64,000 nt of DNA from Verticillium longisporum (Eukaryota; Ascomycota; Sordariomycetes; Glomerellales; Plectosphaerellaceae), in assembly GCA_019188255.1 (NCBI GenBank), contig JAETXT010000003.1, positions 5,766,001 to 5,830,000 on the forward strand. Direction: 5' to 3'. Positions 31,329 to 44,500 of the stretch are shown here, piece after piece. Positions within the stretch are counted from its first letter, which is position 1, and every line of letters starts with the position of its first letter. Position numbers and translations under genes: made by a program. The notes beneath the pieces were generated by a model. The model ran no database searches, was not told the origin of the DNA, and was given only the letters and a program-made list of their open reading frames with translations.

Positions 31329-33157
31329 GGTTTAATCTGAACGGGTAATGACGAGAAGTGAGGAAGCGAGAGAGGCGGAGTCGTGTTGGTGCTCTAGGGA
31401 AATCGGGATGAGATGCCGATACTGGGTGACGACGACTGAAGTGCCGAAAGGTGCAGACGAGCCAGACGCGTCAGGGTGTGGCACCGGCGCCTGTGGCACA
31501 GGGCTTGTGTCGCAGGGCTTGTGTCACTGTGGCACATGAGAGCTGCTGTAGCGGCTGTGTCTGCTACATGTATATCTGCCCCAGCGGCCCACAGACTGCC
31601 CGGATCGCCCCTTCCTCCCCCGGAGTCCTGATCTCCCCCGCCGGGTAAGCACGACCCACCGTCGGATCCGAAGTCGGAGTTGCAGCACCCTGGCTCTGCT
31701 TACTTCATCAGCCGTCCCCCCCCCCCATGCAGCCTGCCAACTTACCTCAGCCTCGAGCCACTGACCCGAGCTCACGTCGCACGCGGGCCGGTTTGCCGTC
31801 TCCCGGAACTCCGCCTCGGGACCCAAGATCTGTCTATCCATGTGTTGCATCCAACCAATTTTCTTAAAGCCGATTTACCAGTCAGGCTGAAAGCACACAC
31901 ACCCATACTACTCTGCACCTGAACATGCCATCCGCCTACCTGACCTACCTCGGACACACACACGCTGCGTATCTGCAAGCCCATTAATCTCCTAGGCGGC
32001 CCCGGTTGTCTTCCCGCCTGACAATCCACTCGGGGTACCTACCTTGACCCTACCCGGTACAGTACTGTATGTACCAAAGGTAGGTACACCTGCCGAGCCC
32101 TCCACACCCGAGAGCTCGATTCTTATGCCCTCTTTCGCCGCGGCATAACAACACGACGAACCGCGCCAACAGGAATCCTTCGCCTTTCGATCTGCCCTTG
32201 GCGAAGTCCATTTTTTTTTCTCTCTTTCTCCCTCTTTTTGTCTGTGGCCCCCCCTCCCCTGCCGGGTATCCAACCAACAAACCCCCTGGCCCTTCTCTCG
32301 GCGCGCCTTCGATTTCTCCCCTTGTTCCCCGCCGTCAGATGGGTTTACCGAGCTGCATGCCCCCCCCTCCCCTCCGTGGAGTCCGGCCGGTCCATCTTTA
32401 CGACCTGTGAGCCCTGTCCACTCTCGCTCGGTCTTGCCAATTGCGTTCATGTGCACCGGGCCATCCCCGGTTCTGCTTCCCTGGAGGCTTGAACAACCCC
32501 CCCCTGCAAGGTTACCCTGCGCCGAACCGACAGATGCACACATTGCTCGATCGAGCCAAGGGGCTCAAATCCTTCTTTTTCATCTCCTGCCAAAATAGTG
32601 GTAGTGAACAGTCAAGCGAACCTTCTTCGTCTTCTTCGTGTTGTTGTTTATAGCATCACGTCGGCCGGCGGTAACCGGCTGGCATGTGCTTCTTTGCTTC
32701 TGGAACTATATACCGTGTCCTCATGTACAAGGGTGTGTATGTGTATGTGTGTGTAAAGTTATGTGTGGTCATCGTACGTGGACGAGAAGGAATACAAAAA
32801 ATAATGCTGCTGCCCGCGAACGATGCTGCTGCTTCGTGCTGCTCGTATATTGACACATCTCTCGCCCCGTCGCCCTCACCAACAATCATTGTCTTTCCTC
32901 CAAATGCTGTAGTCCGTGTAAACATTATGAAAGTATGAAAACAAAAAAAGGCCATCAGATGTGTGGAAAATCAAGACCCCCCCCAGCGCCATGCTATGCA
33001 AAGTAAAAATCACAATGTCGTCCCTCCAACCTCTCTCCTTCTCTTTCGCTTTGCCCCCCGCCCCTGTCACTCGGTGACACACACCCGCACCCCTCTGTAC
33101 ACGCTATGCGGAGGTAGGCAGTCATAGGGTCGGCAGGAACCCTGCCCTGCCCTTCTC
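31329..33157. other. intergenic between the Zn2Cys6 gene 3' end and AIM32
   Basis: A 1.8-kb spacer containing the AIM32 promoter and the 3' UTR of the transcription factor. It has several C8-C9 and T9 homopolymers, a CCTAGGTACC-type inverted cluster (32035-32090) and a GT-rich microsatellite (32731-32755). No gene is recognised. Confidence 0.5.
32731..32755 (+). repeat. GTGTAT/GT microsatellite
   Basis: A short GTGTGTATGTGTATGTGTGTGT-like run in the 3' flank of the transcription factor gene. It is of no known function. Confidence 0.7.
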
Positions 33158-34724
33158 CTAGTGGCGAATTCGATGCTCGGATGCGTACGGTTCAGGCTGC
33201 CACGTCCTGTTGAGCAACTCTTCGTGAATCCTAGGCAGCTCAATAACCGGCCGGTGCTGCCATGATGCGCTCGACTTGGCAGTGTCCGGGGTGTGAGCCA
33301 TGGGTGGGGCATCCGCGGCCGTGGAAGAGTAGCTGTCAAAGCCCAGGCGCATGCGCTTGTGCGACATGGGAGGCTCAGGACTGGCCTGACGAATCGTCGT
33401 GCGCGGCGACACCGAGGCGCTCGAGTTGCTTCCGGGCCGAGCGAGCTCACTTGCGCCATGCGGGTGGCGGCGCAAGTCTTCCGGCTCAGCTGGTGGTGTT
33501 GACGGAGATGTGTTGTGCCCTCCCCTTGGTCTGTACAGGAAAACTCCAGGTTAGCCATGGTTGGACCGACCATGCCAGAGGCGACGGGGGAGCAACTTAC
33601 GCATTCTTGAACTTGCATACACGTCCAAACTTCTCGCACTGAACGCACCGAGGAAAATCGGGGTCGCACTTGATCTTCTTCTCCCGACACGTGATGCAAG
33701 CAATTGCCAACCTCTTCCTAGGCTTTCCAGCCTTGGTCACACCCCAGTGCGGGTTGACGGCCTCGCCGTCAATCACCGTCTTGCAGTGGCTTCCATCGTC
33801 GTAGAAGTAGCACGGTCCTTCGCCTGGCACCTCGGCAGCGCGCACAAAACGTGGGAGGAAATGCGTGCCGGTCCAGATCTTGGGTCCCAGACCATCCTTG
33901 GACGGAAGTCCCTCGGATGTAACAGTGCTGGCGGCAGCAGCCGGTTGAGCCAGCGCCGGCACCGGAGCCGGGCGCTGGTCGCGGAGACTCGATCCGTAGT
34001 CCTTGACCCCGGTGAACTGGAACGGCGCGCGGTCGTGCGGCGATCTCAGCGCGCCGTGGCTTTCCCTGCTACCCAAGGAGTACTCGTGCCTCCCAGCCTC
34101 CTGATGAATCGACCACCTGCCGCCAAGTCCGTTGTCAGTTCGCGCATCGTGCGCTCGATGATCCGTCTCCTTGGACCTGGAAGAGTCAGAGCCCGAGAGC
34201 GACCGGGTCAAGGCGTGCAATGATGCCCGTTCTTGGTCAAATCTAGCGTCGTACGTGGTGCGAGGTTGTGAGATGGAGGGAGAGCCGGCGGATGGGAAGT
34301 AGGATGCCTGATATGGCCTGTCGCCGTGGGCCGAAGACACACGAGGACGATCCAGGGGCGACGTGGCCGGGTAGTGCGCCGGCCTGTCAGAAATGGGCGA
34401 ATGCAATGGCCGAATGGATGATGGAGGTCCGAACAGGCTGCTCAGAGAAGGCAGTTGTTGCCGAAGGGGAGCCTGAAGAGGCTCCGGGCGACTGTGATGG
34501 TGGTTATCTACAGCCTTGACGTGTGACGAGCCGTTGGCGGCCGGACTCCGCTCATAGTTGGACATTGGCGGAGAGACGGGAGCGGTGGTGGTAGAGGCCC
34601 ACGACTGAAGATCTGCCGGCGGCGAGGGTCTTGAGGAGTAGGAGGACGAGGACGGGCTCACCAGTTCGGGAGGCGTGTCCGGGGCGGCCAGGTGAGGGTG
34701 AAGTTCCAAAGCTGATATCCCCAT
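33158..34724 (-). CDS. Zn2Cys6 transcription factor with a central-to-C-terminal zinc cluster
   Basis: Fungal binuclear-cluster DNA-binding regulator; the target is unknown. Exon 1 (34724-33601) and exon 2 (33530-33158) flank a 70-nt intron (GTAAGT...TGTACAG), giving 498 residues. The first about 250 residues are Ser/Pro/His-rich. They lead to KIWTGTHFLPRFV, CYFYDDGSHCKTVIDGEAVN, HWGVTKAGKPRKRLAIACIT and then the cluster Cys-x2-Cys-x6-Cys-x6-Cys-x2-Cys-x6-Cys (about residues 342-370). The remaining about 130 residues contain a basic MSHKRMRLGFD stretch. Most family members carry the cluster at the N-terminus, and no fungal-specific middle homology domain is seen. ATG 34724 (MGISALELHP) is preferred to the in-frame ATG 34847, because the extra 41 residues look like untranslated leader. 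It lies next to the 13-kb gene-poor region, which would be its upstream regulatory DNA. Confidence 0.85.
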
Positions 34725-37291
34725 TGAGAGAGTAATAAGTTGAGAGTATGTGTGGTCAAAAGCGGCGGGGCATCCCTCGGGGAGAGTCTGGGTTCTTCTG
34801 ACGAGATGAGATCTCGGAACCGCTCGAGAAGCAGGCGACGGTGGCAAATGGGACCCGCGTTGATGCAGGGTTCAGAGTCAAGTATGCCCGTACCTGTTGA
34901 TGTACAAGAGCAGTGTTGTGTGAGACGCTGGTGAAGACTGGCTAGGAAGTGGCGGCGGGTGATCCTGTAAGAGGTCGTGCAATAAGAGTGCCTCCAGCCA
35001 AGGTTGATGAACACGGTGTGAGCGAGATGATGGCCGCTCTTGTGGAGCGCTCCGAAGAAGAGGAAGGAGGGCAGAAACTCGCAAGTCTTTCCCAAGATCC
35101 GAAGAGGGAGGAAGTCGAGGTCAAGGAAGAAGAGGCTGTGGTCCAAGTCAAGTGTGCGAGGGGGTCTGGTGGCTTTTTCAAAAGACCAGAAGGAGCAGGC
35201 AGCGCGAAACGGCATATGGTACAGCCACCAGTCTCCATTATGTATACATGTACTAAGCGAACCCCTTGGCAGGCCTCACAGGGAAACGAGTAACGTAAAG
35301 ATACCCCGAGTAGCCAGATGGAGACTAAAGGGACCAACAGCCTGGATTGGGCTTGGCTTCATTAGACTTGGGGGTGGGTAGAGGGAGAAGGGGTGGGGGA
35401 TGGCAGCCGGGAAGAGGCACCGATAAAGTGCTGCAAGTGCGCTCCTCCGCACACGACGGGAGCGAAGTACCACCTTCTAGGCGCGCACACGTGCAATAGA
35501 TCATGCATGGTCTTGCCGACACCCTCCCCCCCTGGTGGCCGCTTCGCTATGGGGACGGCCCTCGGCGGGGGTGAGTTCAGGAGGAGGGCTAATCAAGCTC
35601 TAGCGGACTTTCGACGACTCTGCTCAATGTCATGCCCGATCCAGAGCGACCGGACCAATAGTGTGACTAGATCCCCGAGGGGCAGAATCCTTTGGCTCAA
35701 GTCCACAAGCCCAGTCGTGCGTTAAGGTGTTCGTCGTTTCGGGCGGCGGCCATCTGCAATCTGAGGATGTGCGCGCCTGATCGGAGCGATGTGGGAAAAT
35801 AACGCTTCTTTCCCGCGACGAACCCAAGCCATCGTGGGCGAGCAACATCCTCGGCATCGGGCAAGCGAGCTGACAGACACTCGCTGGTTGCTCATGTGCG
35901 TGTGTCTTGGCCGCAGAGCACGTTCTCCCATGTGGTTTCTGCGACAAAGTGTGATAGAGACCAGGGAGTCAGATGCTGCGACATGGGGCCGCCGGGGGCT
36001 CGCAGCCGAGCCAGGGCATCCTTGCAGGCGGGAAGGATAAGACGGGGAAGGCAGGTGAGAGAACAAAAGAGGCGAAAAACGTGCCAAGCGTGCAGGCATG
36101 CCAACGTACAAAACATGCCATTGCGAGGCCAGACTATTGGGCGCTTATGCTGAAAGTGCGTTGAATGACGGCATCAATCTTACGAGGGAACGGATCAGCC
36201 TGGAGGCGGCTGTTCAGGTACGGTGCACACGCGCGCCGGGCGGGCCAGGGGTTCACATTCATTTGCGGTGGGCGAACAGTTTGGAAGCATGACTTTGCGC
36301 TCGCGTCTAGAAGAAGATGGTGACGCATCGAGACAGCCGGCCTCTCTGAGCCACGCAAGCAAGGGACTGATCCTTTCGAGTGGTGAAATGGTCGATTGTA
36401 GACAGGCAGCTGAGCTGAGGAGGGGGGGACTCACATTGCGAGACAAAGAGCGCCTCAACGATATGGTTGCCATTGACGGTACCGACCCAGCAGTGTCAAG
36501 GGCAAATTGGTGTCGGGTTGGCGGTCCAGTGATGCAGCAGCCGTCGGCGCGGGGTTGCGATTCGGGTGTCAGGCATTTAACCCTCGCACAGAATAGACCC
36601 GATGCCCTGGCTGAGGGGAGAGGACATCAGACGAACAAAGCTGTGGTGATGATGTGCGCTGGGGACGTGCCGTTGTGTAATGGGTATCGCATCACGGGCG
36701 GCCGTGGTGCCCAGCACAACAACGCTTGTGGCGCTGCCAGAGCCAAAAGTACCCTTTGGCCCTCCCTGAACCTGCCTCTCTGGTGCAGGTGCAGGGCGAG
36801 GCTTCGAGAGCGCCATGCCATCGCTTATTATGCCTGCGCCTGTGCCAGCGAGACCCAGGCCAGGCCAGCCAGCGCCCAGCCCCTGAAGAGAGTTCCTGAA
36901 CCAGTGCCCAGACAAAAAGTCCAGACAGAGGGTGCGCGAGTGGTGTGAGTGGAAACCCCGACACCTTGCATTGATAGTAGGAGCTAGCGAGATGCGCCCG
37001 GCACTGTCGAGGTTAGGGCGATCCCACAGCCCTGGGTGCACTGTGGAGGTACTTCATGTCCGCGTGGTGACTCCTGAGGCCATAGTGCCACCTGTGTGTT
37101 TGGCTAAACTGTCCAAGGCGTGTGTGTGGCTCGCCTTGTCCTGTCATGATTTCTTGTGGCGCGTATTGGCCACATGTGCTCCTTAAATCTCGGCATTCGG
37201 CCGCTCTGTACCTGGTCATGTTCAGTTGCTGTTGAAGACAATCGGAAGAGGGCCATTCAACAGTTAGGCTCGTCTTCCTACTTGTAAAATA

Positions 37292-37312
37292 TTTTTTTTT
37301 TGATTTTTTTTT
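37292..37312 (+). repeat. T10-GA-T9 homopolymer block
   Basis: Two poly-T tracts separated by GA in the gene-poor region. On the minus strand this is a poly-A pair similar to the one at 38502-38527. Confidence 0.8.
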
Positions 37313-38501
37313 GCTGCCGGCTTGCCTGACATCCACGAAGCACGCTCTCCTTATGGAATTGGCCAGCGGCGGGCGGCGGAGTCTGCTGACGAGGACACGC
37401 CGGGGATGCCGCGGCGCTAGCGGAGTGTTGGAGAGCCGTTGGCAACTGGTCACCAGAGAGAGGACCCTCACCTGTGGCGACAGCGGGGGGGCCAACAAGG
37501 CACAGACACCCGAGTGAGAGGGGGTGGTCCATCGGATGCTGCTCGGTGGGCCATAGCCATCGCGACATTCCCTGGACGTGGAACAGGTGGTGGAAGAATG
37601 GCATGATGCTGACTTGGAGTCCATGGCACGCGCGCGCGCGCCGCATGCCTGCCGCCGACTTATCTCCCATTCTTGGCAACTAGTCCGAAATGTGCTCGTG
37701 GCATGGCTGCGTGACGAGGACGATACGATTGTCTCGTCTCGTCCCGTCTTATTGACGATCGTGTTGAGAAGGGGGAAAGGAAAAACATGTCGCTCAGCCA
37801 TGTCTCATCTCGTTCAGGCGTCGATCCGGGCCACGGCCAACGGGCAACGTGGTTAGCTCGGACTCCACGAGGGCTGGACGCGGTTGCTTGATGGTTGCTC
37901 TGACCGACTCTAGCCTGGTGGTGCCGGGACATGGCTGCTGAACTGAACAACAATTGACACGAGGAACCGTCTGCGAAAGTCATGGAGAGGAACGTGGGCT
38001 GGTAGGACGCTGGCATGCCACCGTCGACGCCGCCGTTCACCATCATCGTTGGCGCCAAAGACTAGTGTCGCCGCCGAGGCAGAAAGTATGGTGAGTCCGT
38101 GGGGCAAGGCGGGGGGGGGGGACGACAGCTTGTTCAGTGTGGTGACCATATATCGTCAGGTCACCAAAGGTGCCTGCCTTACGTTGAGTGATACATGTCA
38201 TGCACCACCTAACCCGCGTCGCCCGAGTCGGGTTTGCCATGATGTCTTTAGGATTTCGAGTCATGGTGGGGTTGCGAATGGGGTCTCGAGGCCTCATGAT
38301 TCTTGGCCGTGGAGAGATATCCACGGGGGCATTGGAGCCTGGGATGGGGCTTGATAACCCGCTCGGAGCCACGGGGTATGTCTTCAGGACGCTTGAGAGG
38401 CGTGGGCCGCAACCGGGATCTGATCGGGGACGTCGGGGCCACGGGCGCGAGGCGAAAGGCGACAGATGCCAGGGTGGAAACTGACAATGTCGCATGCAAA
38501 C

Positions 38502-38527
38502 AAAAAAAAAAAAACAGAAAAAAAAAA
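38502..38527 (+). repeat. A13-CAG-A10 homopolymer block
   Basis: Two poly-A tracts separated by CAG in the gene-poor region. It could mark the 3' end of an old retroposed sequence, but no coding remnant or target-site duplication is visible. Confidence 0.8.
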
Positions 38528-41500
38528 CGATGGTGCGTGCGATAGGAGCTAGGTGCCGAGAAGTGGAGGATGGGAGATGGGGTGTGTGATGTGATGGGGC
38601 ATGGAGGAGCCTGTAAGCCTGGAACAAGCTCCGGAGTTAGCTGGAGGAAGATGGAGCCGAACGAGCATCTGTTCTAGTGCTGGAGTGCTGGAGTGCTGGC
38701 TGGGTGAGGAGCAGGTGGACAGTGGAGTGAGCAGAAGAAGGAGCACCCCCCTCCACTCTCCTGCTTCGAAGGATTGTGGTCATCACTCAAAAGGCCACAG
38801 GGGGGAGGGGAAGGAGGAGGCAACAGCCCTGGACCAGACCTCGTCGGCCCTTGCCTTCGCCTGCCGGCTTATCCTATCTTCAACACTCAATCGTCCGAGG
38901 GATGGGGGCTCTCGGACATGGGATGAGAAGGCGCAACACGCGTGAATCGTGCGTCCCTGCTTCAGCTGTCATGAAGGAGTCAGGAAGCTGGCGGCTGAGG
39001 GTTGGACCTTTCGGAAGGCCGACACGGAAGACGGATGACAAGAGAATCAACGGAAGGCGGAAGCACTAACGGGCCCTTACCCACCGGCATTGGTATCGCT
39101 GGATCCGAAGATACGTACCTGCCTACATGGTACACCAATCTTGAGCCACATGTGCGGTAAATGTGATGTGAAGGTAATAAAGGTCCCTAGGTACATTACA
39201 CAGTATTCCCCGCGACTCGAGGGTTGCAACGACACGGTGCCATGATGCCATGGCAATTTCCTGACCCCACATCTCTCCTGCTGCGTGGGTACTTTTGCTT
39301 CTCTTTGTGCACCAACTCAACAAACGAAGCGCCCAGGGAGGCAAAATCATGCTGCGGCTTTGGCCAGCGTCAAGGGGAGAGTTATGCCAGAGAAATGCGC
39401 GGACAAAGGCAAAAGAGCCGCGCGACGCCTCCTGGCTAGGGATCGGACTCGGACTTCGGACTCGAGCGGGCTTGAACACGGATCATGTTTGATGGGAAAA
39501 TGTCATGGATCTTGCTCACCAGCCACATACCGGAGACACAGGGTCTAGAGACACTCAGCCATTCCCCCTCCACCAGCCGCACTTGCCAGCCGGGCAGGTC
39601 ACTACGGACGGACCAAGCGAGAAACCTTCTGTACCGTAGCATCGCGTCCGCGAAACTACCCCTTGGTGGCCTGTGTGTCCGGCACTCGTCCGTCCCCTCC
39701 CTGGCCGTTGTGGCTTGCCTGGGAAAGGAAGGTACGGCAGAACCTACTGTCTAGTACGTTAGGAGGCTGGAATGTATATGCCTGTGCCTGTGCTTGTGCC
39801 TGTGCTGTTCCTGTTCCTGCCTGGCCCTAGACCTGCCTGCCTCTGGTGTTCGTCCTTCGTCCCGAGCACCTGAATGAGGCCAGTTGGCAGGCAGAAAGGC
39901 AGGCAAGCAATCCTGGCGCCTCTTGCCTGCTTCCCGACTGTCATCCTGGCTGACCCTCAGGCCTCATCAGCCCAGTTTCATCCAGGCAGAGGCGAACCAA
40001 ACCCGAGTTGGAAATTTTGCAAGTTACGGGCAAGTGTGACACTTGGCAGTGGCCTCTCGGCAGGCAAGTGGAGGCAGGTGTCTTCGTATACCCGGCCTTC
40101 TTTCCCCAGACGCTTCTGTTGCCGGCGTGGAGATCCACTGTCCTGCGATTCTCGTCAGTTTTTACCCAAGACACCGAGATCAACATCGTCCCATTTGCTT
40201 CTACCCACCGGTCGAACTGCATTATCATGCCCCAGGCCAGACGGGGCCAGGAGCCGTCCCCTCCCTGTTGTGCCCCTCTTCAACTCGGCTCATCGACGCC
40301 TCTATGCCCCCGAAAGCGCTTCCGTGCAGCGGAGCCACCTGTTCTTCTGCCCACTCAACACCACCGACTGCATATCGCCCGCCGCTCCAAAACTACCAAG
40401 TAATCCCCGGTCGCACCCTGCAGCCTCGGCCTGCACCCTCCCCTTCCCTCCTCTGGGTCCGGAACGAAATCGCGCTGCCTCCGGCTGCACGAGTCGCAGA
40501 ACCCCCAGCGAGCCAAGGGCCTCTTGACGTGCTGACTATGGAATGCTCCCTCCCGCCACAACGCGTCTTGGAAAAATACACGCTCTGTCTGTCTCTCTTC
40601 AGTACACACTTGTGCACACGATCCCAGTCGCTGTGATGCTTCCCTGCTCCTGTTGACTACCTGATCCTTCCCCTGTTGCGGATCGATGGGCCTGGCAGCT
40701 TACCCGGATCTTTGTCACACGCACCATCGTGCCCTTTTCGAAAAGCACTACTGCGCACAGCCAAGCCTTTCTTCATGGATATGAATCCGTCACTGTGGAA
40801 TCCAGCCCACCATCGGTTACACTCTTCCAGAGTCCCTTGGTCGCAGCCACCCAGTGTGACGGCTTACACTAATACCTAAGTGCACAAGCGGTTGGACTCT
40901 GGCGGGCCAAGCGTCAATTGCACTCGGGCACTATGACTAGCTGACGCTGGACCATTTTTAAGCGAGTGCGACCGGGCTGGGGTCACCAAGCCAGGCTCAA
41001 GACGTGAAAGGCTCTGCCCAGCGCTCGCTGCCAAGCAAACAATAGGATCGGCAGTCAGACGCTTATCAGCGCAAATCCTCGTACGCAAGGCGCCTGGCCT
41101 TGCCTGGAGATCAGACCGCCAAATACCCACAATGACAGCAAGCTCGACCTGCAATGCCGATCAAGTTCCAGTTGTAGACCAACAGCTTTGCCGATGCAAA
41201 GGAATCGCAACAACAAGCCTCAGTGACGATGTGTCTCAGATTCAACCTTGCCGTCGCGGATGCACGCGTCCGAAATCTCCGCTCGCTCTGGCCGTACAAG
41301 CTCATTGCATCTGACGCTCATATTGCCGGCGTCACGCATCGATGCAATCACACGGGCGGCCAGCCGCCTAGTCGGCATTGTCCTCTGATCCTCCACGAGT
41401 TGGCCAGCCTTATGCTCTGTCAACGCGCTTTGACACGGAGTCTACGTAGTCAAGGTGCGCCATCGCCGGTTTGAGAGCAACAACAACAGAACATGCGTTT

Positions 41501-44500
41501 ATTTATCCCTCCTGGCGGCGAGGCGGTTCGGATCAGAAGTTTGACTGGACTGCCAACCAGGGAGGTGCCGATGTGCAGCAGGTCTTACTTTTTTATTGCC
41601 CGCAAGTCCACGGTGGTCGCCGCCGGCAGTTCCGAAAACGCCGCCACGAGCGGCACTTGTCCACGCCATGACACGTGTGTCCGCAACGCTCGACCGTCTA
41701 CCACTGGTAGCAGTCTTTTGACAGCCCTCGGCATGTTTTGGTCGTCCAGCAGCAGAATTGATAAAACTGTCACACGGCGGGCCGGCCCCTTCTCACCAAC
41801 TTTGGAGTTTGCTGGCCTGTACAACGGCGCAGTTCACACCAGATCTTGGCATTTGACAAGTCTATTTTTAAAAATCATACTGATATCACCTTCCCTCAAT
41901 CTCTCAGCGGCCGACCGCACACCAAATTTCCGTTGCCCTTGTTCGCCCGGGCCCCTGTAACGTGGGCAGCATGGGCCAGATGTCCGGCGGTCGGGACCAG
42001 GGACCAGGGTGCAACGGTCGCCACATCTGGTGGAGGCTGGCACTTGCACGTCAGTTCGTCGCCAGGGGAAGACAGATCTTAGAGAGATTCTGGACTTACA
42101 TGGTCAGAGGCAAAAGTTTCGATAGCCTGTCAGGTATCGATAAACCCTGCTTGTGGGGCACGCTTAGAAGGTACAATAGCTAACGTTCCTTTCCTTGCAC
42201 AAAATTATACCACCTTAATAAGGCTGGTCAACGAGCCAATGAGATATAGATAAGATGCCAGGGTAGGTCGTCGATGGGGAAGTCGATGAATAACGGGCCC
42301 CCTGGTCGGCTCCCTGGTCGGTACTCGTTAAATGATTGAAACTTACCGCATACCATAGTACACCTGCTGTGGGTCGAGCACCCCCTTCCCCGCGCACAGG
42401 CTTGTACCTATGTACCCTTCGGTCCCGAAGCCATGCTTCAAGTGGAGTCGACTTGACATTGGCCTGGCTTGGGAGAATTCCGGCCCTTGGCAATGGCGAC
42501 AACTCGTCGTCAGTTGGTCCACGGAAGCGAGCAACAACAACAAACGTGATCAAAAATCTCCATAAGCTAGGTAGGTAAAGCCAGGGCGGCACATTCGACG
42601 GGACTCGGCGATGCAGACGATTGCATTCTTTCAGCGTTCGTTCTGGCTGCTATCCATGTTCAATGTCCTCAAGATGGCAGACTGCATGCATAGCAGATGC
42701 TGATCCCCGCGGCCGGCACTTGAGGATGGATGCGAAATCATCATGTCGGGAATGCGGCGGAACGCAGCCGAGGTTTTCGGGGCACCAGTGCCGGCGGGCG
42801 GACCATGATGCACACATCACGCAGCAGACCCTTAAATTGCTGAAATGGGTCTCGACCCCCCTGCCGTACAACCCAACGTCGTCACACAACCAGCGTTTGG
42901 CACGAGACGAAACGAAGACTGCGCGTCAGGGAGAGATGGGTTGCGAAATCACCAAGCGGACAAATGCGGTCTTTCCGACGACACGCCATCCGGATAAACT
43001 GCATGTGAAAAGACTGTTGGGGCCAACAACCGGAGGTGCCGCAAACTACGAGGAACCTACCCAGAGTCTATTGACCGGGCGGCGGCGGTATCCTAAGCAA
43101 AAACGCGAAAATATGGCACCCCCTCCTTCACACAGGAAGCTTGGGCCATCACGGTGGAGACCTGGGCCGCCCAACGGATGCGGGGGGCGGCCACGGCAGC
43201 TGGAACAGGGTGATCATGAAGCTAATTAACCTGACAAGCCTCACGAGCTATATTTCGTATACTGGCCATTCACGAGCTCGCCTTGACAAGGCTCGACATG
43301 GCTGAGGAGCTTTTCCGTTTGTCAAAGGTGGATTCTCAGCACACATGTGCCGACGACGTGGCGGCGCGAGTCAACCATCCCGGTACCGATCGTCCTTTCG
43401 CCCTCAAGTCAAGGGAGAAGGGGCGTGCCTGCGGATGTCGAAGAAATGCATCCTTCGTCTTGGTGGTGCAATGGATGATACTCGTTCCGACCATGGCGTT
43501 GCCAGATGATGTTTATCGATCTCGTCTGCATCGGGATGCAAGTGAAGGTGATCGCGCTTTGCCCCCTCTAGTTCAGATTCATTGTTCAGCAGGCTTCCGA
43601 CGCGAGACAACGACGTGTGCCGAGCACGTGAGATTGATGCTTGCGGACTACTACAAACAGTAGGGAGGCGGCGGCACTGTCGACGGCTCCGCATTCATGG
43701 AGGTCGATCGTGGGGCGACTCGGGCCTTGAGTGCCCTGTGAAGCCCGAAATGGCACCAGTAACAAATGCCTCGTCTGGTGGACACGAGCAAAGGTGAGGT
43801 CCATCAGGTGAGCGATGGCTATCAGTATCTGGCTATCAGGTACCAGACTGGGGGTTCTGACCTACCTACCCTGGCACCAACGGCCTGACTATAACCCCCT
43901 TACTCCGGATCTCCGGTCCACGTTGGGTCCACTGTTTCTAGACCAGTCTTTGCCCGAATAGGCTTCACAAAGCGAAACTGTCTGAATGGCTGGCCTCTCT
44001 GGACTGCCGGGGCAGATCTGGGACTAGACGGCGACGGCGGCCGGGGCTATCACAAATTCCCATAACATATGGACATGGATTCGTACTTTACAATGGACAA
44101 GCCGCGCCAACACGATCCGAATGAAGTCATTGCCGAGATCGTACGCTCCGGATAAGACTGTAAATCCAGCACCCTCCCACAATCCACATGCGTCCGGAAA
44201 GCCACGGGGGGACGGAGGGAAGTATCAGCACCTTCACTTTGCCCGTTATTGTCGGTTTTGTAGCAGAACCGGGTTAGGTCTCACAACACCCACGCACAGG
44301 ACTTCCATCGCAGGTCCCTCTCGATCTCTTTTTTCTCGCACTCAGGGGTGCAACGTGGGCACTCCGCTGGCAAATAGTGGCCCCCCTTTCATCGGCCTGT
44401 GCCTCAATATGCCTGCAATGCGCTCTCCCTTGCTCCGCCCCTGGCCCCTACCGTTTTGGCGATGAGCACCTCAAAGACGCGCTAGGAACTCTTCTCGACG

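Noticed and set aside
36223..37801. Open frames of 241 and 262 codons on opposite strands in the gene-poor region
   Set aside because: No domain, no splice-linked partners and irregular composition. Such lengths are expected by chance in GC-rich DNA.
38043..38627. A 194-codon minus-strand frame with a Phe-rich hydrophobic run
   Set aside because: The Phe run is only the translation of a poly-A tract (38502-38527); the rest has no family signature.
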